DNA of 6,083 nt from Candidatus Rokuibacteriota bacterium (GCA_016179165.1 JACORX010000183.1:1-6083); one strand, 5' to 3'; shown: positions 1-6,083, counted from the stretch's first letter. The notes: a model not told the origin generated them from the sequence alone. Translations and numbers: made by a program.

Positions 1-1
1 C

Positions 2-958
2 GGGCAGACGACGCTCCGGATCCTCGAGGAGCGCAAGTTCCCCGTGAAGGCGCTCCGCGCCTTCGCCTCCGAGCGCTCGGTGGGCAAGACCGTCACCTTC
101 AAGGGCGAGTCGATCCACGTTGAGAAGGTGGGGCCCGGGGTCTTCAAGGGCGTCGGCGTCGCCTTCTTTTCGGCGGGTTCAGCGCAGGCCCGGGAGTACG
201 CGCCGCAGGCGGTCAAAGCGGGCGCGGTCGTCGTGGACAAGTCGAGCGCGTTCCGGATGGATCCAGAGGTCCCGCTCGTCGTGCCCGAGATCAATGCCCA
301 CGCCCTCCGGGAACACCAGGGCATCGTCGCGTGTCCCAACTGCACGACCATCGTCACCGTCATGCCGCTCAAGCCGCTTCACGACGCCGGGCGCCTCACG
401 CGCGTGATCGCCACGAGCTACCAGGCTGTCTCCGGGGCGGGCGTCAACGGGGTCGAGGAGCTTCGGGAGCAGACGCTTGCCTGGGCCCGCGGCGAGGCCA
501 TGACGCCGAAGTATTTTCCGCACCAGGTCGCGTTCAACGTCATCCCCCACATCGACAAGTTCGTCGAGGGTGGCTACACGGGGGAGGAGATGAAGCTGGT
601 CAATGAGATCCGGAAGGTCCTCGAGCTGCCGGACCTGCGCATCTCGCCCACGACCGTGCGCGTGCCGGTCTTCACCGCGCACTCCGTGGCGGTCAACGCC
701 GAGACCGAGAGGGCGGTGGGCCCCGACCGGGCGCGTGAGCTCTTCGCCGCATTTCCGGGCCTCACGCTGTGGGACGATCCCACCCAGAACCGCTACCCGA
801 TGCCCATCTATGTCGAGGGGCAGGATGACTGCTATGTCGGTCGCGTCCGCCAGGATCTCTCGCTGCCCAATGCGATCAACTTTTGGGTGGTAGGCGACCA
901 GCTGCGCAAGGGCGCCGCGTTGACCGGGGTCCAGGTCGCAGAGCTGCTGATCCGCTGA
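2..958 (+). CDS. asd: Aspartate-semialdehyde dehydrogenase, 5'-truncated by the window edge
   Basis: The product reduces L-4-aspartyl phosphate to L-aspartate 4-semialdehyde with NADPH, the branch point in the cytoplasm for lysine/diaminopimelate, threonine and methionine. The frame is open from base 2. The first visible residues, GQTTLRILEERKFPVKALR, are the end of the N-terminal Rossmann glycine motif, so only about 13-15 residues are missing, and 318 codons are present. The nucleophile is the second cysteine of CPNCTT (codon 341-343). The motif SYQAVSGAGVNGVEEL follows, and the catalytic histidine lies in VFTAHS (codon 680-682). The C-terminus contains the family's substrate and dimer region (VGRVRQD, NAINFWVVGDQLRKGAA). 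The TGA stop is nine bases before the truA start, which suggests co-transcription. The family is clear; an internal ATG at 44 is not the real start because conserved sequence lies before it. Confidence 0.96.
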   Translation, partial: GQTTLRILEERKFPVKALRAFASERSVGKTVTFKGESIHVEKVGPGVFKGVGVAFFSAGSAQAREYAPQAVKAGAVVVDKSSAFRMDPEVPLVVPEINAHALREHQGIVACPNCTTIVTVMPLKPLHDAGRLTRVIATSYQAVSGAGVNGVEELREQTLAWARGEAMTPKYFPHQVAFNVIPHIDKFVEGGYTGEEMKLVNEIRKVLELPDLRISPTTVRVPVFTAHSVAVNAETERAVGPDRARELFAAFPGLTLWDDPTQNRYPMPIYVEGQDDCYVGRVRQDLSLPNAINFWVVGDQLRKGAALTGVQVAELLIR

Positions 959-967
959 GGGCGCGAC

Positions 968-1720
968 TTGCGCACCCTGCGCCTGACGCTGGCCTACGAC
1001 GGCACGGACTTCGCGGGCTGGCAGGTTCAGCCCGCCTGCCCGACGGTGCAAGGCCTTGTGCGCGATGCCTGCGCGCGCATCCTGGGCGCGCCGGTGAAAC
1101 TGACGGGGGCGAGCCGCACCGACGCGGGCGTGCACGCCCTCCGCCAGGTCGCGAACCTCGCGACCGCGTCTTCTCTCGGCCCGGCAAGGCTCGCCCGGGG
1201 TCTGAACGCGCTGCTGCCGGACTCAATCCGAGTGATCCAGGCATCCGAGGCGCCGGCTGGATTCGACGCCAGGCGCTCGGCCCTGGGGAAGCGCTACCTC
1301 TACCTGATCGACCGTGGCCGGGTCGCCCACCCATTGGGACGTCGCTACGCGTGGCACCCGCGCTTCTCTCTCGACGTCTGGGCGATGCGGAGCGCGCTTG
1401 GAGCGCTCAGGGGCAAGCACGATTTTTCCGCCTTTTGCGCCGCGCCCGGCCGCGGGCGCACCCCCACCTGCACGGTGCGCTCGGCGCGCCTGGTCGAGCG
1501 TGGCGACCACGTTGCCATTGTCCTCTCCGCCGACAGCTTCCTTCATCACATGGTGCGCAACATCGTGGGCAGTCTCGTCGAGGTCGGGCGGGGGGCCCAG
1601 CCGCCTTCCTGGATGGCCGACCTCCTGGCGGGACGCGACCGCACCCGATCGGGCCCCACCGCCCCGCCCCAGGGACTCATGCTCGTACGGGTGCTGTACG
1701 GGGAGGCCTGTCGTGGATGA
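968..1720 (+). CDS. truA: tRNA pseudouridine(38-40) synthase TruA
   Basis: The enzyme isomerises uridines at positions 38, 39 and 40 of the tRNA anticodon arm to pseudouridine in the cytoplasm. It has 250 residues, slightly shorter than the E. coli enzyme (about 270). The N-terminus LRLTLAYDGTDFAGWQ is the usual first strand and motif. The catalytic aspartate is Asp52 in SRTDAGVHA. Other family blocks are FDARRSALGKRYLYLI, FLHHMVRNIVGSLVEVGRG and the C-terminal PPQGLMLVRVLY. The start is TTG at 968: the homologous N-terminus begins there, nine bases after the asd stop, and an AGGG sits six bases upstream. The downstream ORF's GTG overlaps the last eight bases of truA, so the three genes probably form one operon. 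Confident in family and function; only the use of TTG is inferred. Confidence 0.95.
   Translation: MRTLRLTLAYDGTDFAGWQVQPACPTVQGLVRDACARILGAPVKLTGASRTDAGVHALRQVANLATASSLGPARLARGLNALLPDSIRVIQASEAPAGFDARRSALGKRYLYLIDRGRVAHPLGRRYAWHPRFSLDVWAMRSALGALRGKHDFSAFCAAPGRGRTPTCTVRSARLVERGDHVAIVLSADSFLHHMVRNIVGSLVEVGRGAQPPSWMADLLAGRDRTRSGPTAPPQGLMLVRVLYGEACRG
1701..1706 (+). promoter_or_regulatory. Ribosome binding site inside the end of truA
   Basis: GGGAGG lies six bases before GTG at 1713, a near-ideal Shine-Dalgarno placement. It decides the start of the next ORF and implies translational coupling to truA, whose stop codon overlaps that ORF by eight bases. Confidence 0.7.
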
Positions 1721-2087
1721 GGCGCCCGGCAAACCCGTCCGGGACCGGGGATTCAAGGCCCGGAAGCGGGAAGACCACGCGCTCGTGCTGATCGATCGGC
1801 TCAAGGAGAATCTCGCGGACCTGGCTGAAGTGCGTAGAATCCTACGAGAGCTTGGCCGCTACTACGATCCCGTGCTGGGCGGGGCTATCATGGAAGTCGG
1901 CCATCAGCGGGCTATCGTCGAGGCGATCGAGGCGGGCCGGCCGGCCGAGGCACTAGCAGTGGTCGAGCAGCGCTACGAGCTTTACTTAAGGGATAGGGCC
2001 CACCTAGGTCACGACGGGGGTCACGACGGGGGTCACGACGGGGGTCACGACGGGGCCCACGACGGGGGCCGGGGCGGGAAGGGCTGA
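1713..2087 (+). CDS. Orphan FCD-like (GntR/FadR C-terminal) protein with GHDG repeat tail
   Basis: This is a 124-residue ORF starting with GTG, preceded by GGGAGG and overlapping truA by eight bases. Residues of about 24-90 are predicted helical. A segment such as VGHQRAIVEAIEAGRPAEAL followed by another helix resembles the last helices of the FCD ligand-binding domain of FadR-type GntR regulators (commonly written H-R-A-I-x-E-A-I-x-A-G-D). A complete regulator of this type has about 220-250 residues with an N-terminal winged helix; none is visible here, upstream or in another frame. Residues 99-118 are repeated Gly-His-Asp-Gly units, encoded by an in-frame 12-bp tandem repeat, and the stop codon overlaps the palindrome of the left direct repeat. 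It could be a standalone small effector-binding protein, a truncated regulator, or a decaying remnant. The FCD resemblance was judged by eye and is moderate; the function is unknown. Confidence 0.55.
   Translation: MDEAPGKPVRDRGFKARKREDHALVLIDRLKENLADLAEVRRILRELGRYYDPVLGGAIMEVGHQRAIVEAIEAGRPAEALAVVEQRYELYLRDRAHLGHDGGHDGGHDGGHDGAHDGGRGGKG
2007..2066 (+). repeat. 12-bp tandem repeat, five units
   Basis: Four perfect copies of GGTCACGACGGG (2007-2054) are followed by a variant GCCCACGACGGG (2055-2066) and then a decayed unit to about 2078. The unit length is a multiple of three, so unit-number changes keep the host ORF in frame, each adding Gly-His-Asp-Gly. The right-hand paralogous segment has a single copy of the same unit at 3301-3312, so the array probably expanded by slippage in the left copy. 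Confidence 0.9.
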
Positions 2088-2246
2088 CGCGAGGCGTCGC
2101 CACCCGCTGTCTCGAGGCTTGACACCTGGACGTTCCGCCGCGTTAGTCCGCGCAGTTCCCCAGCACCGTCGGTCGCGGGACCAGAGAGCGATGAGAAGCC
2201 GATGCGGATCATGGACCAGGCCGCACGTTCGAAAAATTGAACGCTC
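2071..2246 (+). repeat. Left copy of a ~175-bp diverged direct repeat
   Basis: Positions 2071-2158 align without gaps to 3316-3403, with 11 mismatches in 88 bases by hand count. Positions 2204-2246 align to 3448-3490 with six mismatches in 43. The part between aligns poorly, with only short shared words (for example GATGAGAA). Similarity may extend left through the tandem repeat to about 1990. Right of 2246 the two copies are unrelated. No transposase, terminal inverted repeats or obvious target-site duplication is seen. Confidence 0.88.
2119..2147 (+). promoter_or_regulatory. Vestigial sigma-70 promoter in the left repeat copy
   Basis: A perfect -35 box TTGACA (2119-2124) is followed after 17 bases by GTTAGT (2142-2147), where the right copy has GATAAT. 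The inverted repeat in the spacer is also broken here. It is therefore probably weak or inactive, and no gene with a ribosome binding site follows it on this strand. Confidence 0.5.
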
Positions 2247-2463
2247 GGCTCGCGGTTCCGCTGATCCGCTAATCGTTCGGCGCCGCCGTCATGTGGGGAT
2301 GGCGGGGGTGGCGCTGCAACTGGGGAGACTCGCCCTGATCGGCTTCGTCGCGGCCCCGATCATGGGCGTGGCCGACGTCGTCCTCCCTCGCGCCGTGACC
2401 GCGCTGGCGCGCGCGCGCAGGCCTCGCGGTGTCGGCCCCGGCGGCGAGGTCGGGGAGACGCGC
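2247..2463. other. Unassigned intergenic stretch between the left repeat and the beta-barrel gene
   Basis: Together with the left repeat this gives about 376 bases (2088-2463) with no convincing gene. The stretch is GC-rich and includes an alternating GC run near 2407-2418. A plus-strand reading from ATG 2299 gives a short hydrophobic segment (LALIGFVAAPIMGVADVVL), but it has no good ribosome binding site and continues antisense through the beta-barrel gene, so it is not called. On the minus strand, downstream of the beta-barrel stop, CCTCGC and GCGAGG arms (about 2430-2457) could pair, but no U-rich tract follows, so a terminator is not claimed. Confidence 0.4.
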
Positions 2464-3195
2464 TCAAAAGCGCCAGTCCACTCCGACCAGCAGGGGGATA
2501 AACTGCGTGTCGGTGTACCGGTTGGGGGTGAATCCGCGGCGGAAGCCCGAGGTATCAACGCGCCATCCGGGACTGTCCCTCGAGATAGTGTCCACGTCGG
2601 CGGTGAGGATGTATCGGCCTTCCAAACGGACCCTCAGCTTGGAGACGACCGGGATCGACACCCCGGCCAGAAGCTGATACCCGAGGTCCCAACTACTTGC
2701 GCCGTGGCTCACGCTGCTGTGGACGGGGCCGAGTCCCGCTCCCAGGTAGGCAAAGCTGTCGCGCCCGGTTCCGGAGAAGCGCCCCGGTTCCGGGTAAACC
2801 GGAAGCCGCGCGAGGGCGCTGAAGAACACGGCCACGCGTTGCTCGTGCACCGTGAATCGGGGCGCGGGCGGGCTCGGTGCGCCTTTGGCTTGCATGGACC
2901 AGTACATCGGCTCCAGCTGAAGGGCGAAGTATCGGAGGAAGCTCCAGTCTCCCCAGGCGGTGACGGTCGCGCCGACCAGTGGCCCGAGGGACTCGTCCAC
3001 GTCCTTCTGGCCGATTACTCTGTCCGTGGCGGGGAATCCGCCGTCCTCGGGGTACTCCTGGAACACCAGATCCTGGTCGCCTGGGATCACGAGGCCGCCG
3101 GTGAGGCCCAGCATGATCTCGGCCGCAGCGGGAGCCGACGACCCGAGCCAGAGGGCGAGCATCGCGGGCGTCACGAGCGCAGCGAGGTTTCGCAT
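2464..3195 (-). CDS. Outer-membrane beta-barrel protein with signal peptide
   Basis: This is a 243-residue protein. It begins with a Sec-type signal peptide (MRNLAALVTPAMLALWLG, then an alanine-rich stretch) with a likely cleavage after Ala25 (A-A-A before Glu26). The mature part alternates polar and hydrophobic residues in many short strands (for example FAYLGAGLGPVHSS, LGYQLLAGVSIPV, LRVRLEGRYI) and ends in VDWRF. A terminal phenylalanine is the usual BAM recognition signal of outer-membrane barrels. The size would suit a small barrel of the OmpA/OmpX-like superfamily; no catalytic motif is seen and the ligand or function is unknown. ATG at 3195 is chosen because GAGGAG sits seven to eight bases upstream and the signal peptide begins there, although the frame stays open further upstream. 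It is transcribed away from the formate dehydrogenase gene and converges on the truA unit. Confidence 0.83.
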   Translation of the reverse strand: MRNLAALVTPAMLALWLGSSAPAAAEIMLGLTGGLVIPGDQDLVFQEYPEDGGFPATDRVIGQKDVDESLGPLVGATVTAWGDWSFLRYFALQLEPMYWSMQAKGAPSPPAPRFTVHEQRVAVFFSALARLPVYPEPGRFSGTGRDSFAYLGAGLGPVHSSVSHGASSWDLGYQLLAGVSIPVVSKLRVRLEGRYILTADVDTISRDSPGWRVDTSGFRRGFTPNRYTDTQFIPLLVGVDWRF

Positions 3196-3251
3196 CTGCC
3201 ATCTCCTCTCCGACGGCCTTCCCGCTGCGCGGACGACCCCAAGAGGAGGCG

Positions 3252-3260
3252 ATTCTAGCA
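3252..3260 (-). promoter_or_regulatory. Extended -10 promoter for the beta-barrel gene
   Basis: Read on the minus strand, the sequence is TGCTAGAAT: a TG extended element plus a -10 hexamer TAGAAT (five of six consensus bases). No good -35 box lies at 17-18 bases, which is tolerable for extended -10 promoters. Transcription would start near 3245, about 50 bases before the ATG. Confidence 0.5.
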
Positions 3261-3329
3261 CACCTCCCGGGCATGACTGGGGAGGGATCAGGCCCGCTTG
3301 GGTCACGACGGGGCCGGGGCGGGAAGGGC

Positions 3330-3344
3330 TGACGCAAGGCGTCA
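3330..3344 (+). promoter_or_regulatory. Palindrome upstream of the fdnG promoter, possible activator site
   Basis: TGACGCAAGGCGTCA is a perfect 6-3-6 inverted repeat, centred about 62 bases before the predicted transcription start, a common place for class I activators. The left repeat copy keeps the inner arms (GACGC/GCGTC) but loses the outermost pair. No U-rich tract follows, so it is unlikely to be a terminator. The binding protein is unknown. Confidence 0.45.
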
Positions 3345-3363
3345 CCACCCGTTGTCTCGAAGC

Positions 3364-3392
3364 TTGACACCGGGATGTTCCCGCACGATAAT
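3364..3392 (+). promoter_or_regulatory. Near-consensus sigma-70 promoter for fdnG
   Basis: TTGACA (3364-3369), a 17-base spacer and GATAAT (3387-3392) form a near-consensus promoter, giving a predicted start near 3399 and a leader of about 110 bases. The spacer holds a perfect inverted repeat, CGGGATGTTCCCG (3371-3383). A protein bound there would block RNA polymerase, so a repressor operator is a plausible reading. Confidence 0.75.
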
Positions 3393-3472
3393 CCGCGCAG
3401 TTCGGCCGTATCATCGCTCGCTGGATGAGAATCGACGAGACGTTGACGTGGATCATGGACCTTGTCACACGT

Positions 3473-3490
3473 TCGAAATATTGAACGCTC
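3473..3490 (+). promoter_or_regulatory. Conserved inverted repeat in the fdnG leader
   Basis: The element is CGTTC, eight A/T-rich bases, GAACG, at about 3470-3487. It lies about 20 bases before the start codon and just before the ribosome binding site. Both repeat copies keep the arms exactly and differ by one base in the spacer. It may be a protein-binding site or a short leader hairpin influencing translation. Confidence 0.4.
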
Positions 3491-3509
3491 CACAGAAGGA
3501 GACGCGGCC

Positions 3510-6083
3510 ATGAGCCTCTCACGCAGGGACTTCTTCAAGTACGCGGGGTCGGCCGGCGCCGGCGTGGCCATGGGCACGGCGACGCTGGATCTCAAACCGG
3601 TGGCGGCGGCGGGCACCGCGCTCAAGCTCAAGGAAGCCAAGGTGCATCCGGGCGTCTGTCCTTACTGCGCGGTTGGGTGTATCCAGTTGATCTATTCCAA
3701 GGGCGACAAGATCATCGATATCGAGGGGCATCCGGACACGCCGCACACTCTCGGCCGCCTCTGCCCAAAGGGCGCTGCGACCATTCAGCTCTCCAATAAC
3801 CCGCTGAGGCCGACAAAGCCGATGTACCGCGCGCCGGGCTCAGACAAGTGGGAGGAGAAGCCGATTGAGTGGATGTACGAGCAGATCGCCAAGCGCTACT
3901 ACGACACCCGCGAGAAGTACTTCATCGAGCGGGAGAAGGACAAGGACGGCAAGGACGTCGTCGTCAACCGTCTCGAGGCCATCGCCTCGCTCGGCTCGGC
4001 CTGCATCGACAACGAGGAGTGCTACCTCCTCACCAAGCTCAACCGCACGCTCGGCATCGTCTACCACGAGCATCAAGCCCGAGTCTGACACTCCGCCACG
4101 GTCCCAGCTCTGGGGACCACGTTCGGGCGGGGTGCGATGACGACCAACCTGATCGACATCCAGCACTCGGATGTCATCATGTGCACCAACAACATGGCCG
4201 AGAACCACCCGGTGGGCTTCCAGTGGGTGATGAAGGCCAAGGAGCGCGGCGCCAAGGTCATCCACGTCGACCCGCGCTTCACCCGCACGAGCGCCGTGTC
4301 GGACATCCACGTCCCACTGCGCTCCGGCACCAACATCGCGTTCTTCGGCGGTCTGATGAGCTACGCGATCCAGAACAACCTGTACTTCAAGGACTACATC
4401 GTCTACTACACGAACGCCTCCTTCCTCATCGACCCCGCCTTCAAGACGCCGGCCGATCTCGGCGGGCTCTTCGCGGGCCTCGAGCAGACGGGCAAGGGCG
4501 GCACTGACCCGCACGTCGCCCAGACCTACAACAAGTCGTCCTGGAAGTACCAGCTGGACGGTGAGGGCAACCCCAAGCGCGACCTCACGCTCAAGGACCC
4601 GCACTCCGTCTTCCAGCTCCTCAGGCGCCACTACAGCCGCTACACGCCCGAGATGGTCGAGCGGATCTGCGGCATCCCCAAGGCGAAGTTCATCGAGGTC
4701 GCCCAGCTCTACTGCGGCACCTCCGGGCGCGAGAAGACCGGCACCATCACGTACGCGCTCAACCTGACCCAGCACACGAATGGCGTCCAGAACATCCGCT
4801 CGCTCTGCATGCTGCAGCTCCTGCTCGGCAACATCGGGCGGCCGGGCGGTGGCGTCGTCGCGCTGCGCGGCCACGCCAACGTCCAGGGCGCCACGGACCT
4901 CGAGGTCCTCTACCACGAGCTGCCCGGGTACATGGCGATGCCGCTGCGCGACGCGCACCCGGACCTCAAGACCTACCTCGAGAAGGAGACGCCGAAGGGC
5001 GGCTTCTGGATCAACAAGCCCAAGTTCTTCGTGAGCCTGCTGAAGGCCTTCTACGGCGACACCGCCACCAAGGAGAACGAGTTCGGCTACCAGTGGCTGC
5101 CCAAGCGCGCCTCGGCCGACGCCTACAGCCACCAGCACATCTTTGTGGACATGTACAAGGGCAAGATCAAGGGCTTCCTCGCCGACGGGCAGAACCCGGC
5201 GGTGGGCGGGCCCAATGCGAAGCTCGCGCGGGCTGCCATGCAGAAGCTCGACTGGATGGTGGTCAAGGATATCTTCGTCACGGAGACGGCGGACGTGTGG
5301 AAGACGCCGGGCACAAACCCCAAGGACGTGAAGACCGAGATGTTCTTCCTGCCGGCCGCGCCAGCCGCAGAGAAGGACGGGTCGCTGACGAACACGATGA
5401 GGCTGATCCAGTGGCACGAGAAGGCGGTCAATCCACCAGGCGATGTCACGTCGGACGCAGAGTTCTTCGTGTCGCTGGCCAAGCGGCTGCAAAAGATGTA
5501 CGCGGGATCCAAGAAGGACAGGGACAAGGGTTTCCTGGCGGCCAACTTCCAGTACGGCGACAATCCGAAAGAGCCGAACATGGAGCTGGTCCTCAAGGAG
5601 ATCAACGGGTACGCCACCGAGGAGATGAAGGACAAGGACGGCAAGGTAGTCTACAAGAAAGACCAGGCGCTCAACACGTTCGCCCACATGACGGACGACG
5701 GCAAGACGGCCGGCGGCTGTTGGATCTACACCGGCGTCACGGTCGAGGGTCCGGACGGCAAGCTCATCATCAAGGCCAACTCTCGAAAGCCCGCCGATGA
5801 GAAAGACTACCTGGGCCACGGCTGGGGCTTCTCGTGGCCGGCCAACCGGCGCATCATCTACAACCGCGCCTCGGCTGACCTGGCCGGCAAACCCTGGAGC
5901 GAGAAGAAGAAGCTCATCTGGTGGGACCCGGAGGCGCCGGGCCAGACTCCGGACAAGAAGGGCAAGTGGGTCGGGCTCGACGTGCCGGACTTCAATGCCT
6001 TCCTGGCGCCCGACGCCAAGAACGGCGACAAGCCGTTCATCATGCGCGCGGACTTGGTCGGCGCCTTCTTCGGACCGCTCAAC
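3510..6083 (+). CDS. fdnG: Selenocysteine formate dehydrogenase-N/O type alpha subunit, 3'-truncated by the window edge
   Basis: The molybdenum/tungsten bis-pterin catalytic subunit oxidises formate to CO2 and passes electrons through its [4Fe-4S] cluster to FdnH and FdnI, normally on the outer face of the inner membrane. ATG 3510 has AGAAGGAG eight bases upstream. The N-terminus SRRDFFKYAG is a twin-arginine signal. Cys50, Cys53, Cys57 and Cys85 (CPYCAVGC, LCPKG) bind the cluster, and Lys87 is the conserved lysine. The in-frame TGA at 4086-4088 is codon 193, in HQARV-U-HSATV, and homology continues without shift (FGRGAM, HPVGF). Sec193 and His194 match the family's active site. Later blocks are RSGTN (271-275), GRPGGG (443-448), RGHANVQG (453-460), GQNPAV (560-565) and the start of the C-terminal pterin-binding domain (WPANRR, from 776). 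858 codons are present; the family has about 1,000. fdnG and fdoG cannot be distinguished here. Confidence 0.94.
4086..4088 (+). other. Selenocysteine (UGA) codon 193
   Basis: The in-frame TGA lies in a conserved position (HQAR-V/I-U-H) where E. coli FdnG and FdhF also have selenocysteine. Conserved family sequence continues in the same frame for the remaining 2 kb with no other stop, so this is recoding rather than a nonsense mutation. A standard gene caller would end the gene here and begin a false second gene at ATG 4137. Confidence 0.93.
4100..4118 (+). promoter_or_regulatory. Putative bacterial SECIS hairpin
   Basis: GGTCCC (4100-4105) pairs with GGGACC (4113-4118) around the loop AGCTCTG. 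A shifted pairing (GGTC-CCA/TGG-GACC with one bulged G) is also possible. The loop begins 17 bases after the UGA, the same distance as the AGGUCU loop in the E. coli fdhF SECIS as I recall it. It would bind SelB to deliver Sec-tRNA. The loop has C where fdhF has its second G, so the contacts may differ. Confidence 0.65.

Larger units (their letters stand above)
3316..3490 (+). repeat. Right copy of the ~175-bp diverged direct repeat, acting as the fdnG promoter region
   Basis: This is the counterpart of 2071-2246 at an offset of 1244-1245 bases. It has one 12-bp unit just upstream (3301-3312), a palindrome, an intact promoter, and the inverted repeat CGTTCGAAATATTGAACG at its right end. Similarity stops immediately before the fdnG ribosome binding site. 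It separates the beta-barrel gene from the divergent formate dehydrogenase gene. Confidence 0.88.

Noticed and set aside
179..1135. 318-residue minus-strand open frame opposite asd and truA
   Set aside because: It is antisense to two conserved genes, has an Arg/Ala/Gly/Val-biased composition with no recognisable motif, and crosses a gene boundary.
2007..2066. CRISPR array or integron-type repeat
   Set aside because: The units are 12 bases and contiguous, with no spacers; it is a simple tandem repeat.
2119..3258. 379-residue plus-strand open frame
   Set aside because: It begins at the TTG of a -35 box, has no ribosome binding site, runs antisense through the beta-barrel gene, and has no recognisable domain. 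The short hydrophobic part near 2299-2400 is not enough to call a gene.
3330..3344. Rho-independent terminator
   Set aside because: The palindrome has a compact stem but no U-rich tract follows on either strand, and it lies upstream of a strong promoter.
2071..3490. Insertion sequence or composite transposon
   Set aside because: There is no transposase or recombinase gene, the flanking repeats lack terminal inverted repeats, and no clear target-site duplication is visible.
3462..3509. Upstream TTG start for fdnG at 3462
   Set aside because: It would put 16 extra residues before the twin-arginine signal and lacks a ribosome binding site. ATG 3510 has AGAAGGAG at the right distance.
3196..3522. 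N-terminal extension of the beta-barrel ORF up to 3522
   Set aside because: The extension would place about 109 residues before a well-formed signal peptide, cross the fdnG promoter and start inside fdnG. The internal ATG at 3195 has its own good ribosome binding site.
4086..4136. fdnG as a pseudogene broken by a nonsense codon, with a second gene from ATG 4137
   Set aside because: The TGA falls exactly at the family's selenocysteine position, the frame is unbroken on both sides, and a hairpin lies at the SECIS distance.
3840..5819. 659-residue minus-strand open frame opposite fdnG
   Set aside because: It is the mirror of a GC-rich coding strand: its translation is a monotonous Val/Leu/Arg/Glu/Asp mixture with no domain, and the opposite strand encodes a clearly conserved enzyme across the whole span.

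Overview
The window looks like a piece of a high-GC Gram-negative bacterial chromosome. It carries an outer-membrane beta-barrel gene, a Tat-exported respiratory selenoenzyme, and GTG and TTG start codons next to good Shine-Dalgarno sites. The combination would fit a soil or subsurface lineage such as Methylomirabilota/Rokubacteria or a deltaproteobacterial relative. That placement is inference from gene content and base composition only.

Left part (1-2087, + strand): the 3' part of asd (aspartate-semialdehyde dehydrogenase), then truA (tRNA pseudouridine synthase), then a 124-residue ORF whose GTG start overlaps the truA stop. These three look like one transcription unit. The small ORF resembles only the C-terminal half of the FCD ligand-binding domain of GntR/FadR-type regulators. 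It has no DNA-binding domain and ends in a Gly-His-Asp-Gly repeat tail encoded by a 12-bp tandem repeat.

Middle part (2071-3509): a minus-strand gene for a secreted outer-membrane beta-barrel protein (2464-3195) lies between two diverged direct copies of a segment of about 175 bp. The right copy carries a near-consensus sigma-70 promoter that reads into the formate dehydrogenase gene, plus three inverted repeats placed where regulatory sites commonly lie. The left copy keeps the -35 box and the ends of the segment, but its -10 box and the spacer inverted repeat have decayed, and no recognisable gene follows it.

Right part (3510-6083, + strand): the first 858 codons of a formate dehydrogenase-N/O type alpha subunit (fdnG/fdoG). 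It has a twin-arginine signal, a 4Cys [4Fe-4S] motif and an in-frame TGA at codon 193 that should encode selenocysteine. A hairpin sits at the usual bacterial SECIS distance. The gene runs off the right edge. The iron-sulfur and cytochrome b subunits (fdnH, fdnI) are expected beyond it, and selA, selB, selC and selD must exist elsewhere in the genome.

The enzyme families are all known. The less ordinary parts are the duplicated promoter segment that brackets the outer-membrane gene, the palindromes in the formate dehydrogenase promoter, and the orphan FCD-like ORF with its repeat tail.
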